DNA of 64,000 nt, from contig NZ_AODK01000027.1 of NCBI RefSeq assembly GCF_000525975.1, positions 1 through 64,000 on the forward strand, written 5' to 3'. Made by a program: the position numbers and the translations under genes. This document shows, one piece after another, positions 19,136-29,370 of this stretch (positions are counted from its first letter, which is position 1; each line of letters begins with the position of its first letter). The stretch is from Listeria rocourtiae FSL F6-920. GTDB taxonomy: Bacteria; Bacillota; Bacilli; Lactobacillales; Listeriaceae. Under the pieces are notes generated by a model, which was not told the DNA's origin, did no database searches, and worked only from the letters and a program-made list of their open reading frames with translations.

Positions 19136-19444
19136 GCGTTCACTAAAAAATAGAAAAACAACGCTATCTAACAAATTAAAGCATTACAAAAAATTTTTTT
19201 ACAGTAAATATCAAAAAGTACTTTTTTTTTTTACTTTTTTAATATAAAATGACTTAGTTTCACCTTGAATTTAAAAGTAATATTTTTAACTTATATAGTA
19301 TGAATCCGTTACCAAATTGTGTCTATTTTATGTCTATTTAACTTTTTTTTGTGTTTTTCATCGCATTTTTCTGGGTAACAAGTAAGGAAACGTACTTTTA
19401 TCAAACGAATGTGTCGAAAAAGTGAAAACGGAGGTGTCGTTACC
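19136..19444. other. AT-rich non-coding leader
   Basis: No gene seen. Very AT-rich; TGTCTATTTTA/TGTCTATTTA occurs twice in tandem near 19320-19340. It presumably holds the promoter of the lyase gene, but I cannot fix -35/-10 elements. Confidence 0.4.
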
Positions 19445-21794
19445 ATGAAAAAATATGTTATTGCTCTTCTGCTAGCATTATTCTTGGTAATCGCTATAGG
19501 CGATAAAACATTTGCACAAACTGTCGCGGAACAAAATATGTCACTAAATAATTGGAAGATATCTTTGACTGGTAAAGCTTTCCCCACTTCCAATATTGCT
19601 TTAAAAGTAGCTTTGAACGAAAAAGAGAAGGCTCTACAACAAAGTGTGCTCTCTAGGCTAAATAAAGATTCCAAGAAAAATTATCTCTTTTCAAATATAA
19701 CAGCCTGGAAAACTAGCCCTACACAAATGACAATGATTGCTCTTAACATTGAGAAGATGGCAACTTTATATCAAACTCCTAACTCAACTTATTATCGTAA
19801 TGCCGCTTTAAAACAGGATATCCTCTATTCTCTTAATTGGCTGTATACCAATATTTATAACGAAAAAACGGTTAGAACAGATAAAAACTGGTATGATTTC
19901 CAAATTGGTACACCAATCTCACTGGTAAATGTCTTTACTTTGATGAAAGCAGATATTCCAAACGCTACTTTACAAAAATATTTAAAGACAATTGACTACT
20001 TTGAACCAAAAGCAGCCAATGCCAAAGATGTAGGAACTGGTGCTAACCGTGTCGACAAAAGCTTCGTCATAACATTGCGCGGTGTTCTTGGTAATGACCA
20101 ATCTAAAATCAACCTTGGAGCTGATATGGTGAAACGCGCTTACATGCCAGTAACTTCCGGTGATGGTTTTTATGCCGATGGCTCTTTTATTCAACATACA
20201 AACACGCCTTACACAACAGGGTATGGTGCGGCCGTTCTTGCTCGCAGTGCAGATTTTTATCAACTGCTTTCTGGAACAAAATCGCTGAGTAATTTCCGCT
20301 CCCTACCAACTATATTTACTTATTTAGATACTACTTACCTTCCTGCTTTTTATAAAGATGAGGTTCTTGATATGACTCGTGGACGTAGTGTTTCTCTAAA
20401 AGCAGTCACTAATCAACAGGTCGCCAATACAATGCTCTATGATATGTTTACAATTAGTCAAAAAAATACGAACGTTACCTATCGCAATAAGTACGCCCGA
20501 ATTCTGAAATCTTCTATTATCAGTCAATCCTTAAATCCTGATTTTTACAAAAACCTAACACTCGCACAGGCACAAACATTCCAATCTATACTACTCAACA
20601 AGAAAATAATCGGCACCTATCCAGCGTTGACCCAAAACAAAATGATGTCAGCCGCCAGTCAAATGATTGATACAAAACCTGGTTACGTAGCTGGAATTAG
20701 TATGTTTTCCAAAAAAATCTCCGCATTCGAGACCATTGGTGGCCAAAATAAGCTCGGTTTCTACACAGGAACTGGCGCTTTCTATCTATATAACGATGAT
20801 CAAGCCTTTGAAGGAAGCTACTATCCAACTGTTGATATGACTAGCTTAGCCGGCACAACAACAGACCACAAAACAAAACCAATTGTTGCAGATAACTTAA
20901 AATATTTCAACACTCAAGCATGGTCTGGCGGTGTATCTGATCAGCAAAACGGCTCCGCAACGATGCATTACAGTATGAAAAATGTAACTGGAAGCTCGCT
21001 CGAAGCTCGCAAATCTTGGTTCTTTTTAAACGGCAAAATTGTGGCGCTTGGTGCCGGTATCACATCGAAAGAAAACTTAAACACCGAAACCATTGTCGAA
21101 AATAGAAAATTATATAATACTCGCCTTAATACATTTATCGTCGGAGGTCAAACTATCAATCTTGGTCAAACAAAGAATATCAATACAAAATGGGCTCATC
21201 TAAACGGAGCGCTCCCAAGTCAAAGTATCGGCTATGTTTTCCCAACGGCTACAAACGTCACAGCCTACAAAAAAACGAAATCAGGCAATTGGAATACTTT
21301 AAACTCTCGCAACGGCAGCATCATTGCAAATGCAGACTATGCCGGCATCACAATATCTCATGGCAAAAAGCCTACAAACAAATCTTACAGCTACATCATT
21401 TTACCAGGGAAATCCAAGCAAGCAACCGAAGCTTACAGCAAAAAAAATCGATGTTGAAATCCGTGCCAATAATTTGAATCAACAAGCCGTATTCGATAAA
21501 TCACAAAATCTTTGGATTGCGAATTTCCGTCAGGCTAGTACACTAAATGGTATTGTCGCTCAAACTCGAGGCTCCATCATGATTCGTAAATCAGCAACTC
21601 TACAAAAAGTAACTCTTGCAGATCCATCAATGGAGCAAAATAAAATCGTCTTTTTAGTACCAAAAGTTACTGGTCACAAAGTAAAAAGTAAATCCCCAGA
21701 AGTTAGCGTTACAACATCTGGTAAAAATTGGCGCATCCAAGTGAATACTTCCGCAAAAAACGGAAAATCCTTCAGTGTTAATTTCGGAAAATAA
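19445..21794 (+). CDS. Secreted polysaccharide lyase family 8 enzyme (hyaluronate/chondroitin/xanthan lyase-like; frameshifted)
   Basis: About 782 residues after correction. A signal peptide (MKKYVIALLLALFLVIAIG...TFAQ) is followed by the PL8 alpha/alpha toroid with the catalytic Asn in NWYDFQIGTP, His in SFIQHTNTPYTTGYG, the following Tyr, and the Arg of DMTRGRS, then beta-sheet domains. PL8 enzymes cleave uronate-containing polysaccharides by beta-elimination. The frame breaks in an A8 run near 21440; removing one A joins EAYSKK to IDVEIRANN. There is no LPXTG motif, so the enzyme should be released. GGAGGTG lies before the chosen ATG. The exact substrate is not readable here. Confidence 0.85.
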
Positions 21795-21799
21795 TATTT

Positions 21800-21868
21800 A
21801 AAAAGACACTAAGATGAGTAGGCGAGACCATGGCCGTGGTCTTTTACCTACTCATCTTAGTATCTTTT
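21800..21868. terminator. Large bidirectional terminator hairpin
   Basis: ACTAAGATGAGTAGG (21808-21822) pairs perfectly with CCTACTCATCTTAGT (21847-21861), with an inner GACCA/TGGTC stem, between convergent genes. Confidence 0.85.
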
Positions 21869-21870
21869 AT

Positions 21871-23580
21871 TTAGCGTTCAATACATGCAATAAAAGTTGC
21901 ATAATCCTTCAGCCCTAGAATATCCGCTCCATCATGCTCGTTCAATACATAATAAAGATAACTAAAAACCTTTAATTCCGTACTCACATTTGGATTTACA
22001 CAAGCAACTAAAGCATTTTGTACCATTGTTCCATCCACAAGTACGCTATGCTCAAGATGCACAAACACCGCAAAAAATGCTTGATTGCGCTGCGTTGTAC
22101 AGTGTGGTAAGGCCAAATGGTTAATTACTAAGTTGTTGCCTTTTTGCTCTCGTTCTTGAATTTTAATTGACTCATCTGCACTTAGAACTTCTCGCGCCTC
22201 TAATTCTAAGCAGATTCCTTCTACAATTGCATTCCAATCATCTTCCGGCTCATTGTTGTATGTCATCGCTAAGTTTTCAGGGAAAAATGTTCGGATATTT
22301 CTACGTACATCAATTTTTTCCAACATATCTTGAATCGCTCGTAACTCTGGCTTCGTGATGACCTGCTTCACATCCATGCAAGCTACATCACTGAACTCCT
22401 GAAAAGTAGGGTGATTATTCAAAATTAGCTTAATATCCTGTTGTTCGAGCGCCATTTCCAATTCTTTCCGATGCGTCACGATGATGACCTCAACTCCTTG
22501 TATCTCTTTCTCAATCATCTGCTTGTTGATGCTCGCAACCGCATATTGATCTGAAAACAGGAGAACCTTCGCCGCAACCTGCTTCATCCGTTCCATCGCA
22601 CACGAAAAATAGAGCCCAATTAAGTCAATATCATACATTTCAATGCCAAACGCTTCATTCGCACTCGACACAAAAGCAATACTTAAGTCAAAAGCAAGTG
22701 GATAGACCGCCTTAATATTGGCGATATTATGCAACTTCCGGTCATGAAGAATAATCGGGTATGCAATACTCCGCCTCAGATGTCCCACTAACTGCTCCAC
22801 CAACTCCAAATCATAAACGGGTGTGCTATACTGCTCCGCCAGTCGTTGCAACATTACCTGAATCTCAGCCTCTGTCACTGATTTGGCCTTCTTTTGTTGC
22901 TCTTCCATGAAAAAGTGAATCAACCCTTCTGAAAGCGAAAACCTTGTCGTTACATTTTTCACTCCATCATCCAACACATCCGCAGCCAAAATTAAACTAA
23001 CCAAATGGGCAGAATGAATATTCGGATAATAATTCGCCTCAGTCAGCGTCCTTATTTCTTGCAATAAGCTCCGATAATCATCCTGCGAAATCCCCAATCG
23101 CTCACAGAAAAAAGAAGGATTTTTATCAATCAAATTCGCAAGCAAAATCATTTTCCGGTACAACGGCTCATCCAAATAATGTCCATAATTCGGCTTCGAT
23201 TTAATATCCAAGCGTTTTGTGTAATGTCTCCGCAAAAAGATAATTTTCTCCGATATCATCGGTTTTGACAAAAACAGAGTAGCAGCTAAATCATCTAATG
23301 TCCGAAAATCATGGCGTAGTAGTTCCAACAAAATGAGCTCATCATCATACATTGACTGGTGCAAAAGATTTCTATAAGCCACTTTATCCTGAATATGCAA
23401 TTGATAACCACCCGCTTGACTCGAACTAATGCCTCCAATCGCTTGAAGCAAATGATTTATTTGAGAAATATCCCGCAAAATCGTTCTTTTGGATGTTCCT
23501 GTCAATTTTGCAAGTTCTAAGCCGTTTGCTTTCCCATTTTCGAGTCGTTCCATGATTTGTACTTGTCGCTGATTTAGCAT
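21871..23580 (-). CDS. PRD-domain transcriptional regulator with EIIA module (ManR/MtlR-like)
   Basis: A 569-residue regulator with an N-terminal HTH (LAKLTGTSKRTILRDISQ), PRD regions in the middle with candidate phosphorylated histidines, and a C-terminal EIIA-like domain containing HLALPHC. Such proteins activate PTS operons and are switched by phosphorylation from HPr and EII proteins. It is the last gene of a leftward operon with PTS EIIA/EIIBC and a MalY-like lyase, and starts 5 bases after the lyase gene, so it most likely controls that operon. Confidence 0.88.
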   Translation of the reverse strand: MLNQRQVQIMERLENGKANGLELAKLTGTSKRTILRDISQINHLLQAIGGISSSQAGGYQLHIQDKVAYRNLLHQSMYDDELILLELLRHDFRTLDDLAATLFLSKPMISEKIIFLRRHYTKRLDIKSKPNYGHYLDEPLYRKMILLANLIDKNPSFFCERLGISQDDYRSLLQEIRTLTEANYYPNIHSAHLVSLILAADVLDDGVKNVTTRFSLSEGLIHFFMEEQQKKAKSVTEAEIQVMLQRLAEQYSTPVYDLELVEQLVGHLRRSIAYPIILHDRKLHNIANIKAVYPLAFDLSIAFVSSANEAFGIEMYDIDLIGLYFSCAMERMKQVAAKVLLFSDQYAVASINKQMIEKEIQGVEVIIVTHRKELEMALEQQDIKLILNNHPTFQEFSDVACMDVKQVITKPELRAIQDMLEKIDVRRNIRTFFPENLAMTYNNEPEDDWNAIVEGICLELEAREVLSADESIKIQEREQKGNNLVINHLALPHCTTQRNQAFFAVFVHLEHSVLVDGTMVQNALVACVNPNVSTELKVFSYLYYVLNEHDGADILGLKDYATFIACIER

Positions 23581-23584
23581 CGTT

Positions 23585-24761
23585 TTACCCCCTTAATGTT
23601 AACATTGCCTTATGCATCCGCTCTAAACCATCGACTAATTTACTTCTTGAACAAGCCACGTTCATTCGCAAAAAGCCTTGTCCCCCATACGTTTCACCTG
23701 GCATAATAGCCACTTTCCCAACGTGTATCAACGCTTCTTGCAAGACGTCTTTCGTTACGCCCAACGCCGAAATATCAAGCCAAGCTAAATATGTTCCTTC
23801 TGGTATTTCAAATTTAATTTCCGGTAGATAGCTTGCTAAATAATTTTTCAAAAAAATGCATATTACTTTCCAAATGCACCACTAGCTCATCCACATAGTC
23901 CGCGCTCTCATTATAAGTGGCCATCGTGGCATACATCCCTAAAATACTAACAGAAGAAAGCGCATCACGCTGTTTCAATTGTTTCAAGAAATCAGCACGC
24001 AAATCCTCATCTGGTACTAACAAATAAGATCCCATCAAACCCGGCGTATTCATCGTCTTGCTTGCTGACGTGCAGATACACATATTAACAGGTTGCTCTA
24101 CTAGGCTCAAGATTGGCGTATAACGCGCATCTCCATACACAATGTCCATATGAATATCATCAGAAATGATAAAAACACCATGTCGCTCACAAAGTTCAAT
24201 AATAGCGCTTAATTCTGCTTTTTGGAAAACACGTCCCGTTGGATTATGTGGATTCGTCAACAATAAGATCTTCGCTCCCCGCAACTGTTTCTCCAAAAGT
24301 TCAAAATTAACACGATAAGTACCATTATCCCATAAAAGCTCATTTTCGACTAGCTTACGATTATTCTCCTGAATCAGGCTATAAAAAGCATCATACATCG
24401 GCGAAAAAACTACAACCCGATCCTGTTCCGCACTTTTCAAACGCAATAAAACCGAAATCGCATAACAAACCGTTGGGCTATACAGCACCCAATCCATTTC
24501 AATATGCGTATGAAACCGCTTCTGATACCAATTTACAATACTACCTTTAAAAGCTCCATGATTCCATCGTGAATACCCAAAAACTCCGTGCGCCACCCGT
24601 TCCTGAATTGCATCAAGCACTGGCGTTGCCACTTGAAACTCTGTATCCGAAATCGAAAATGGCAATAAGTCTGCTTCCCCAAATCGATCCTCAATATAAT
24701 CCCACTGCGTACAATATGTATTTTTACGATTCACAACCTCATTAAAATCGTATTTTCCCAT
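23585..24761 (-). CDS. MalY/PatB-type cystathionine beta-lyase/aminotransferase (PLP; frameshifted)
   Basis: About 392 codons of the PLP aminotransferase fold, class I/II, MalY/PatB branch. The start is MGKYDFNEVVNRKNTYCTQWD, with NPHNPTGRVF, ISDDIHMDIVY and the lysine region CTSASKTMNTPGL all present. The frame breaks at an A7 run on the plus strand near 23851-23857; with one base fewer, ESNMHF joins LKNYLASYLPEI. Family members cleave C-S bonds of cystathionine and related thioethers. Lying between a PTS and its regulator recalls E. coli malXY, but here the PTS is fructose-type. Confidence 0.85.
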
Positions 24762-24767
24762 CCCAAT

Positions 24768-25085
24768 TCAGCTCTTTCCTATGAGAAGCCCAGCGCGTCC
24801 GCCAAGCTTCAAATTTTTATCCAATGTAACGACAAATTTCAGCATCTTTCTCTGTACCATATCCCTTAAAAAACGCTCAATCAGCTTTACCGAACTATAA
24901 TAATCTGTCTTTGAAATCATTGATAAATTCGCATACAAGTAACGTGTTGGCAAACAGGACGCCACAAATGGACGACCACCAATATTTTATGCCATTTCTA
25001 TCAAACACTGCTTCAATTTTCGATGAGGGATTCGGTACAAAAGTTCACGGACTTCTTGCCCATCACCACTAGTTCCCGATGCCAT
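24768..25085 (-). pseudogene. Unrecognised interrupted gene between EIIBC and the MalY-like gene
   Basis: One reading frame runs from ATG 25085 (17 bases inside the end of EIIBC) to the stop at 24768, broken only by TAA at 24987-24989. The two parts would encode 32 residues (with GQEVRELLYRIPHRKLKQC) and about 73 residues (with TRYLYANLSMISKTD and LIERFLRDMVQRKM). I do not recognise the product. The frame ends 6 bases before the lyase start, as an operon gene would. It may be a decayed gene, or the 3' part may be real with an unrecognised start. Confidence 0.35.
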
Positions 25086-26541
25086 CACCAGTTGTTTCAG
25101 TAAATTCGTCTCCATCTTTACGTTTCGCCTCTTTCCGTTTTAACCACCATGTTTTCAGCACAATAATGAGGAAAATATTCAACGCTAAACCAAATGCTAG
25201 AACAAGATAGAACCAGTACCACGGCGACATTAAACCAATAAGCGGATCAAACATTCCAATTCCAGGTGCTAGCCTTTGAATTCCAAACATAATGGTCAAC
25301 ATCCCAGTGATACCACCACTTAACGTATTCGCCGTAATCATTGGCAATGGAGCAGCAAGCGCATATGGAATCGCCGGCTCTGTCGCAACCGTCGAACCAA
25401 CAATAATCGAACTAATCGCTGCACCTTTTTCTTGTTTCGTAAATAATTTTGGTGCTAAGAAAGTCGAAATACCAGCAGCCATTGGAGGCATCAATGCAAC
25501 AACACCAACAATCGCGTACCAATCATAAATTCCTTTGTCGAGCAAAGAGAAACAGAAGAACCAAGCCGTTTTGTTCACCGGTCCACCCATGTCAAACGCA
25601 AGCATCGCGCCAACTAAGAACGCCGCAGCTAGTTTCATTTCAGTGGGAATCGTGTTCAAGAAATGAAGCATACCATCCATCATACTACCCATCACAGGTC
25701 CTAATACATAAAACGTCAAAATCCCGAAGATAAATAACGTCACAAACGGAATAAGCATCGAACCAAGCAGTGGCTGCAACGCTTTGCCCAGCTTCACTCT
25801 TCGGAAGTATTTTACAAAATAACCAATTGCAAGTCCTAGAACTACCGCACCTAAGAATCCAGCACCCGACTCCGTTCCGAGCATCGTATTGTCATTCGCC
25901 AAATACGTGACCAGAAACGCAGGTGCAAATGCTGGTTTATCGCCAATCGAACTCGCAATATAGGCCCCCATAATCGGAATCATGAACTTGAAACCTAAGT
26001 AACCAATCGTTTCAACGACCCAAGCAAACGACGGATCACCATTCGCCATGTCCACATATGGCATTCCAAACTGTACGAGCATATTTGCAATCGCAACGAG
26101 TAAACCGCCACCGATAACGAACGGTAATGCAGCCGAAACCCCTGCCATCAAATGGCTCATCACGCTTCCAGTCGGTGCCTCTTGACTCCCCATTTTAATG
26201 TTGTTATCCGCTGTAAATAATGTTGCCTTGCCTTCTAAGTCATCGTAAATCGTCTCAATCTGCTTCAAAGCCTCCGAAACCTTCAGCTCAACAACCTTCT
26301 TATCAGCAAAACGGAATCGGTCCTCCTCACTAATAGTCCGTCCCAACGCCAGAATCACATAGTCTGCCGCCTTAATTTCCGCTGGTGTCAAATGATTCTC
26401 TACACCACTCGCGCCTTGCGTCTCCACTTTTATCGTATATCCTAAGGAAACTGCCTTACGCTCTAGGGCTTCTGCCACCATATACGTATGCGCAATTCCC
26501 GCAGGACAATTCGTAATCGCTACAATATTTAAACTTGTCAT
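25069..26541 (-). CDS. PTS fructose-family transporter subunit EIIBC
   Basis: 490 residues. The EIIB domain (1-100) carries the phosphorylated cysteine in ITNCPAGIAHT. The EIIC domain (about 125-465) has the fructose-family features GGGLLVAIANM, GGPVNKTA and ATEPAIPYALAAP. The enzyme imports and phosphorylates a sugar of the fructose/mannitol class or a derivative. It is 16 bases downstream of the EIIA gene. The MalY-like lyase in the same operon hints at an unusual, perhaps sulfur-containing, substrate; that is inference. Confidence 0.92.
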   Translation of the reverse strand: MTSLNIVAITNCPAGIAHTYMVAEALERKAVSLGYTIKVETQGASGVENHLTPAEIKAADYVILALGRTISEEDRFRFADKKVVELKVSEALKQIETIYDDLEGKATLFTADNNIKMGSQEAPTGSVMSHLMAGVSAALPFVIGGGLLVAIANMLVQFGMPYVDMANGDPSFAWVVETIGYLGFKFMIPIMGAYIASSIGDKPAFAPAFLVTYLANDNTMLGTESGAGFLGAVVLGLAIGYFVKYFRRVKLGKALQPLLGSMLIPFVTLFIFGILTFYVLGPVMGSMMDGMLHFLNTIPTEMKLAAAFLVGAMLAFDMGGPVNKTAWFFCFSLLDKGIYDWYAIVGVVALMPPMAAGISTFLAPKLFTKQEKGAAISSIIVGSTVATEPAIPYALAAPLPMITANTLSGGITGMLTIMFGIQRLAPGIGMFDPLIGLMSPWYWFYLVLAFGLALNIFLIIVLKTWWLKRKEAKRKDGDEFTETTGDGIGN

Positions 26542-26557
26542 CTTTACTCGCTCCCTT

Positions 26558-27001
26558 TTATGAAATAACCCCTTGAACTAGCGCTAAAATCTCATTTTCC
26601 GTCCCCGTTTTCAATTTTCCAACAAACTCTGGATCCACCAATTTTCGACTCAACTGCGACAACAATCGTAAATGCTCCTGCCCGCCAGTTTCCGGTACAA
26701 GCAGACAAATCCAACATTGTACTGGCTGTCCATCCATTGCTTCCCACTCTACTAAATTAGCTCCACGACCTACTAAAACACCCACTTCCGATACAAAAGC
26801 TGATTTTGCATGTGGAATCGCAATCCCCCCACCGAAACCAGTTGTAGACTCATCTTCTCGCAAACAGAGATCCTTATAAAAGCCCGCTGCATCCGTTACC
26901 TTTCCATTTTCTACAGCTAAATCCGCCAATTCCCGCAAAATTTCCGATTTCGTTGTACCTTGCATTGCTACATTTATTCCACTAGTCATCATGATTTCCA
27001 T
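26558..27001 (-). CDS. PTS fructose-family EIIA protein
   Basis: About 147 residues of the EIIA fructose/mannitol type, with the phospho-accepting histidine in GGGIAIPHAKS and the TTGFGGG segment before it. It accepts phosphate from HPr and passes it to the EIIB domain of the next gene. ATG 27001 is preferred to the TTG at 27016 because GGAG lies 9 bases before it. First gene of the operon, with a cre-like site in its promoter. Confidence 0.9.
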   Translation of the reverse strand: MEIMMTSGINVAMQGTTKSEILRELADLAVENGKVTDAAGFYKDLCLREDESTTGFGGGIAIPHAKSAFVSEVGVLVGRGANLVEWEAMDGQPVQCWICLLVPETGGQEHLRLLSQLSRKLVDPEFVGKLKTGTENEILALVQGVIS

Positions 27002-27062
27002 TACAATCAACTCCAAATTCTATATTACTTGTCTTTTTGACACCATTTCTTTGTCCTATTTC

Positions 27063-27085
27063 AGTATAGTTGATAACGCTTACTA
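27063..27085 (-). promoter_or_regulatory. -10 box and cre-like CcpA site before the PTS operon
   Basis: TTGATAACGCTTACTA at 27070-27085 fits the Firmicute cre consensus WTGNNARCGNWWWCAW with one mismatch. It directly precedes TATACT (27063-27068, minus strand), the likely -10 box, so CcpA bound here would block the promoter in preferred sugars. Confidence 0.6.
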
Positions 27086-27089
27086 AAAA

Positions 27090-27520
27090 AACAACAGAAA
27101 TGTCACACTGATGATGACAGAATAGACGCGAATTATTTAAAGTAATATTTGAAACTTTTATTCTTTGTTTTTTATCTCTAAATGCTAAGCGGTAGTTTTA
27201 TCGTCCATATGTGAAATCTTTATGAACTTTCCAAAGTAAAATGTATGCTATGTTCAACGTACTTGACGCTTCGTTGCATAATCCAAAACTTTTTTCTTAA
27301 TTCCAGATTTTAGTTCACTATTCATATAAAATTATTAATAATACCTTATAATCATATAAGAGCTTATAAAATTGATGAACAGCTCCAAAAAAAGAATTTT
27401 TCATTACTTTTATAGAAGCGTATCTATCCTTTTTATAACCCTATTCCTTCCATTGTGAATCCCATTGCCTTTTACTGGTTCACCCGCTAAACTAAAAATA
27501 GAACCTAAAAGGGAGGAATT
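27090..27520. other. Long AT-rich intergenic region
   Basis: No gene or clear RNA structure is seen between the divergent PTS operon and the secreted-protein gene. The 3' part ends in GGGAGGAATTATTA, the ribosome site of the gene at 27525. Confidence 0.4.
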
Positions 27521-27524
27521 ATTA

Positions 27525-29015
27525 ATGAAACAGTTTTTCAACAAGCGTGTCGCTGCCCTAGTCATTATTTTTGCAATCTTTTTTGCATCTTTTGCACCAG
27601 CAGCAAACGCAAGTATTCTTAATCCAGCTATCTACACAGTTTCTGGAACAGTTTACGCAGATACAAACGGCAATGGTGTGATGGAATTGCACAACTTAGA
27701 TTTACCACTGGCAAACATGACGGTAACACTTCACAAAACATTAGCCGACGCACAAGCCGGAACAAATGGAGTAGCAACAGCGAAAACAAATGCAGTTGGA
27801 GTTTATAACTTCACGAAACTTGTAAAAGGGAACTACTTCATCAAGTACGGCACAGAATCAACAACAAAGCCAGTCGTTCAAGCGAATTCAGCAACGGATG
27901 CAGCTGGTAAACAAATCGCAGGAATCGCTGCGGTTACAATCAACACACTAAACGTTGTCACTTGGGCTGATTTAGCAACAAAGAAAACAACAAACTTAAC
28001 AATGACACCGTTCCAAGACCTAAATGGTAACGGCACAAAAGAAAGCAATGAGTCAATCATGGACGGCAAAACACTTATCTTCATTAATCTACAAAAAACA
28101 GCAGATCTTATCTCAAGCGGTCGTTTGTCCGAGCTTGATTTAAACTCTAAAATTCTAGGCGCGCTTGGCGGTAGCTTAGATATCGAAGACGCAATCCTTT
28201 TCAGAACGAGTAGCAAAGGAGCTGCAATCACAATGCCCAATGTTGATTCAGGCATGTACGTGATGGTCCGCTCACCATTTAATCTAACAGTTGGCGACTT
28301 ACTTGGAAACATCGACAAAGTAACAGCTATCATCGATATCATTTCAGGTGGAGATATCCAAGGCATCTTAGATAATCCGACATTACTTGACACCGGCGAC
28401 ATCTCAACAACACCGAATAACGATTACATTAAAGCACTTGCAAACTTCTTACCAAAAGCAATTAAAGCAACAGAAAAAGTCGATGTTGAGAAATATCTTG
28501 GTACAGAAACAGCTACAAGCTTTAACTCAACACTTGCAGAAGTTCAATCTGTAGCAACACTTCTAAACCATATACCAGCAATGCGTTTTGCTAAAGTTGA
28601 CATTTGGGGTAACTCTTATGATCTTACCGGACTAAAATTCACAAAAACAACTGATTTCCAATTCGGAATCCGCAAACTTCCAGTGATCACTGGTGACCTT
28701 TTCGTGGATAAAAATAAGAACGGTAAAAAAGACTTATTAGAGCTTGGTAAAGCAACGAAAGTGACAGCCTATGATGCAAACGGGAACGTTCTACAATCCG
28801 TAACAACATCGTCACTCACTACCAAATTCACGCTAGATAAATTAGCATTTGATAAGACAATCTATATTGGTATTGATGGCACAAATGGCTACAGCCCCGT
28901 TTATACAGGAACAGTTCCTCCTGCATTGCAAGGCTTACGTTTAGTTGGTGCATATACGTTTGATTCAACAAGCTCTGTCCAAGAAATCAAACAGAATATA
29001 CCTTTATTACCTTAA
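27525..29015 (+). CDS. Secreted SdrD/SpaA-type Ig-like (Cna-B-like) domain protein
   Basis: About 496 residues. A signal peptide (MKQFFNKRVAALVIIFAIFFASFAPAANA) is followed by three modules of the SdrD B/Cna-B kind, each starting near a DxNxNG calcium-loop-like motif (YADTNGNGVME, FQDLNGNGTKE, FVDKNKNGKKD) with later GxYNFTKLVKGNY-type strands. There is no LPXTG, WxL or GW anchor, unusual for this class, so it is either released or held by other means. Ligand unknown. It has its own ribosome site and terminator. Confidence 0.8.
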   Translation: MKQFFNKRVAALVIIFAIFFASFAPAANASILNPAIYTVSGTVYADTNGNGVMELHNLDLPLANMTVTLHKTLADAQAGTNGVATAKTNAVGVYNFTKLVKGNYFIKYGTESTTKPVVQANSATDAAGKQIAGIAAVTINTLNVVTWADLATKKTTNLTMTPFQDLNGNGTKESNESIMDGKTLIFINLQKTADLISSGRLSELDLNSKILGALGGSLDIEDAILFRTSSKGAAITMPNVDSGMYVMVRSPFNLTVGDLLGNIDKVTAIIDIISGGDIQGILDNPTLLDTGDISTTPNNDYIKALANFLPKAIKATEKVDVEKYLGTETATSFNSTLAEVQSVATLLNHIPAMRFAKVDIWGNSYDLTGLKFTKTTDFQFGIRKLPVITGDLFVDKNKNGKKDLLELGKATKVTAYDANGNVLQSVTTSSLTTKFTLDKLAFDKTIYIGIDGTNGYSPVYTGTVPPALQGLRLVGAYTFDSTSSVQEIKQNIPLLP

Positions 29016-29021
29016 TATGAT

Positions 29022-29076
29022 AAACCACTATGTGATTCGTACTTCTTTCGTACAACATCACATAGTGGTTTTTTTA
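29022..29076 (+). terminator. Terminator after the secreted Ig-like protein gene
   Basis: AAACCACTATGTGAT pairs with ATCACATAGTGGTTT, followed by T residues. Confidence 0.9.
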
Positions 29077-29079
29077 AGT

Positions 29080-29370
29080 TAATTGTTGATTTTTATAGAC
29101 AATTCGATTTTTTTATAACATAAATCCTTTAAAGACAAACATTTTGTAAAATGGCGATAGCGTAATCGTGATAAAAAAAAGGCAAGTTCATGTAAAAGGG
29201 CGGTGCCTAATGCCCGAGGGACTGTAACAACGGAAAACTCTAAGTATCGCGTGATAAAGTCAAAAAGAGACAACCGTCCCCACAGTAACGGTCATCTCTT
29301 CGCTATAATACGCCATTGTTTCAGGTTGTCTTTATTGTATCAAACCATCTTCCTAAATAACTCGTACTTC
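29080..29370. other. Intergenic region with a GC-rich hairpin
   Basis: No convincing gene. GAGAC-ACCGT and ACGGT-TCTC (about 29269-29301) form a hairpin around CCCCACAGTA; on the minus strand it is followed by TTTTT. Short open frames through it lack ribosome sites and recognisable products. It could be the end of a small RNA or a decayed remnant. Confidence 0.35.
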
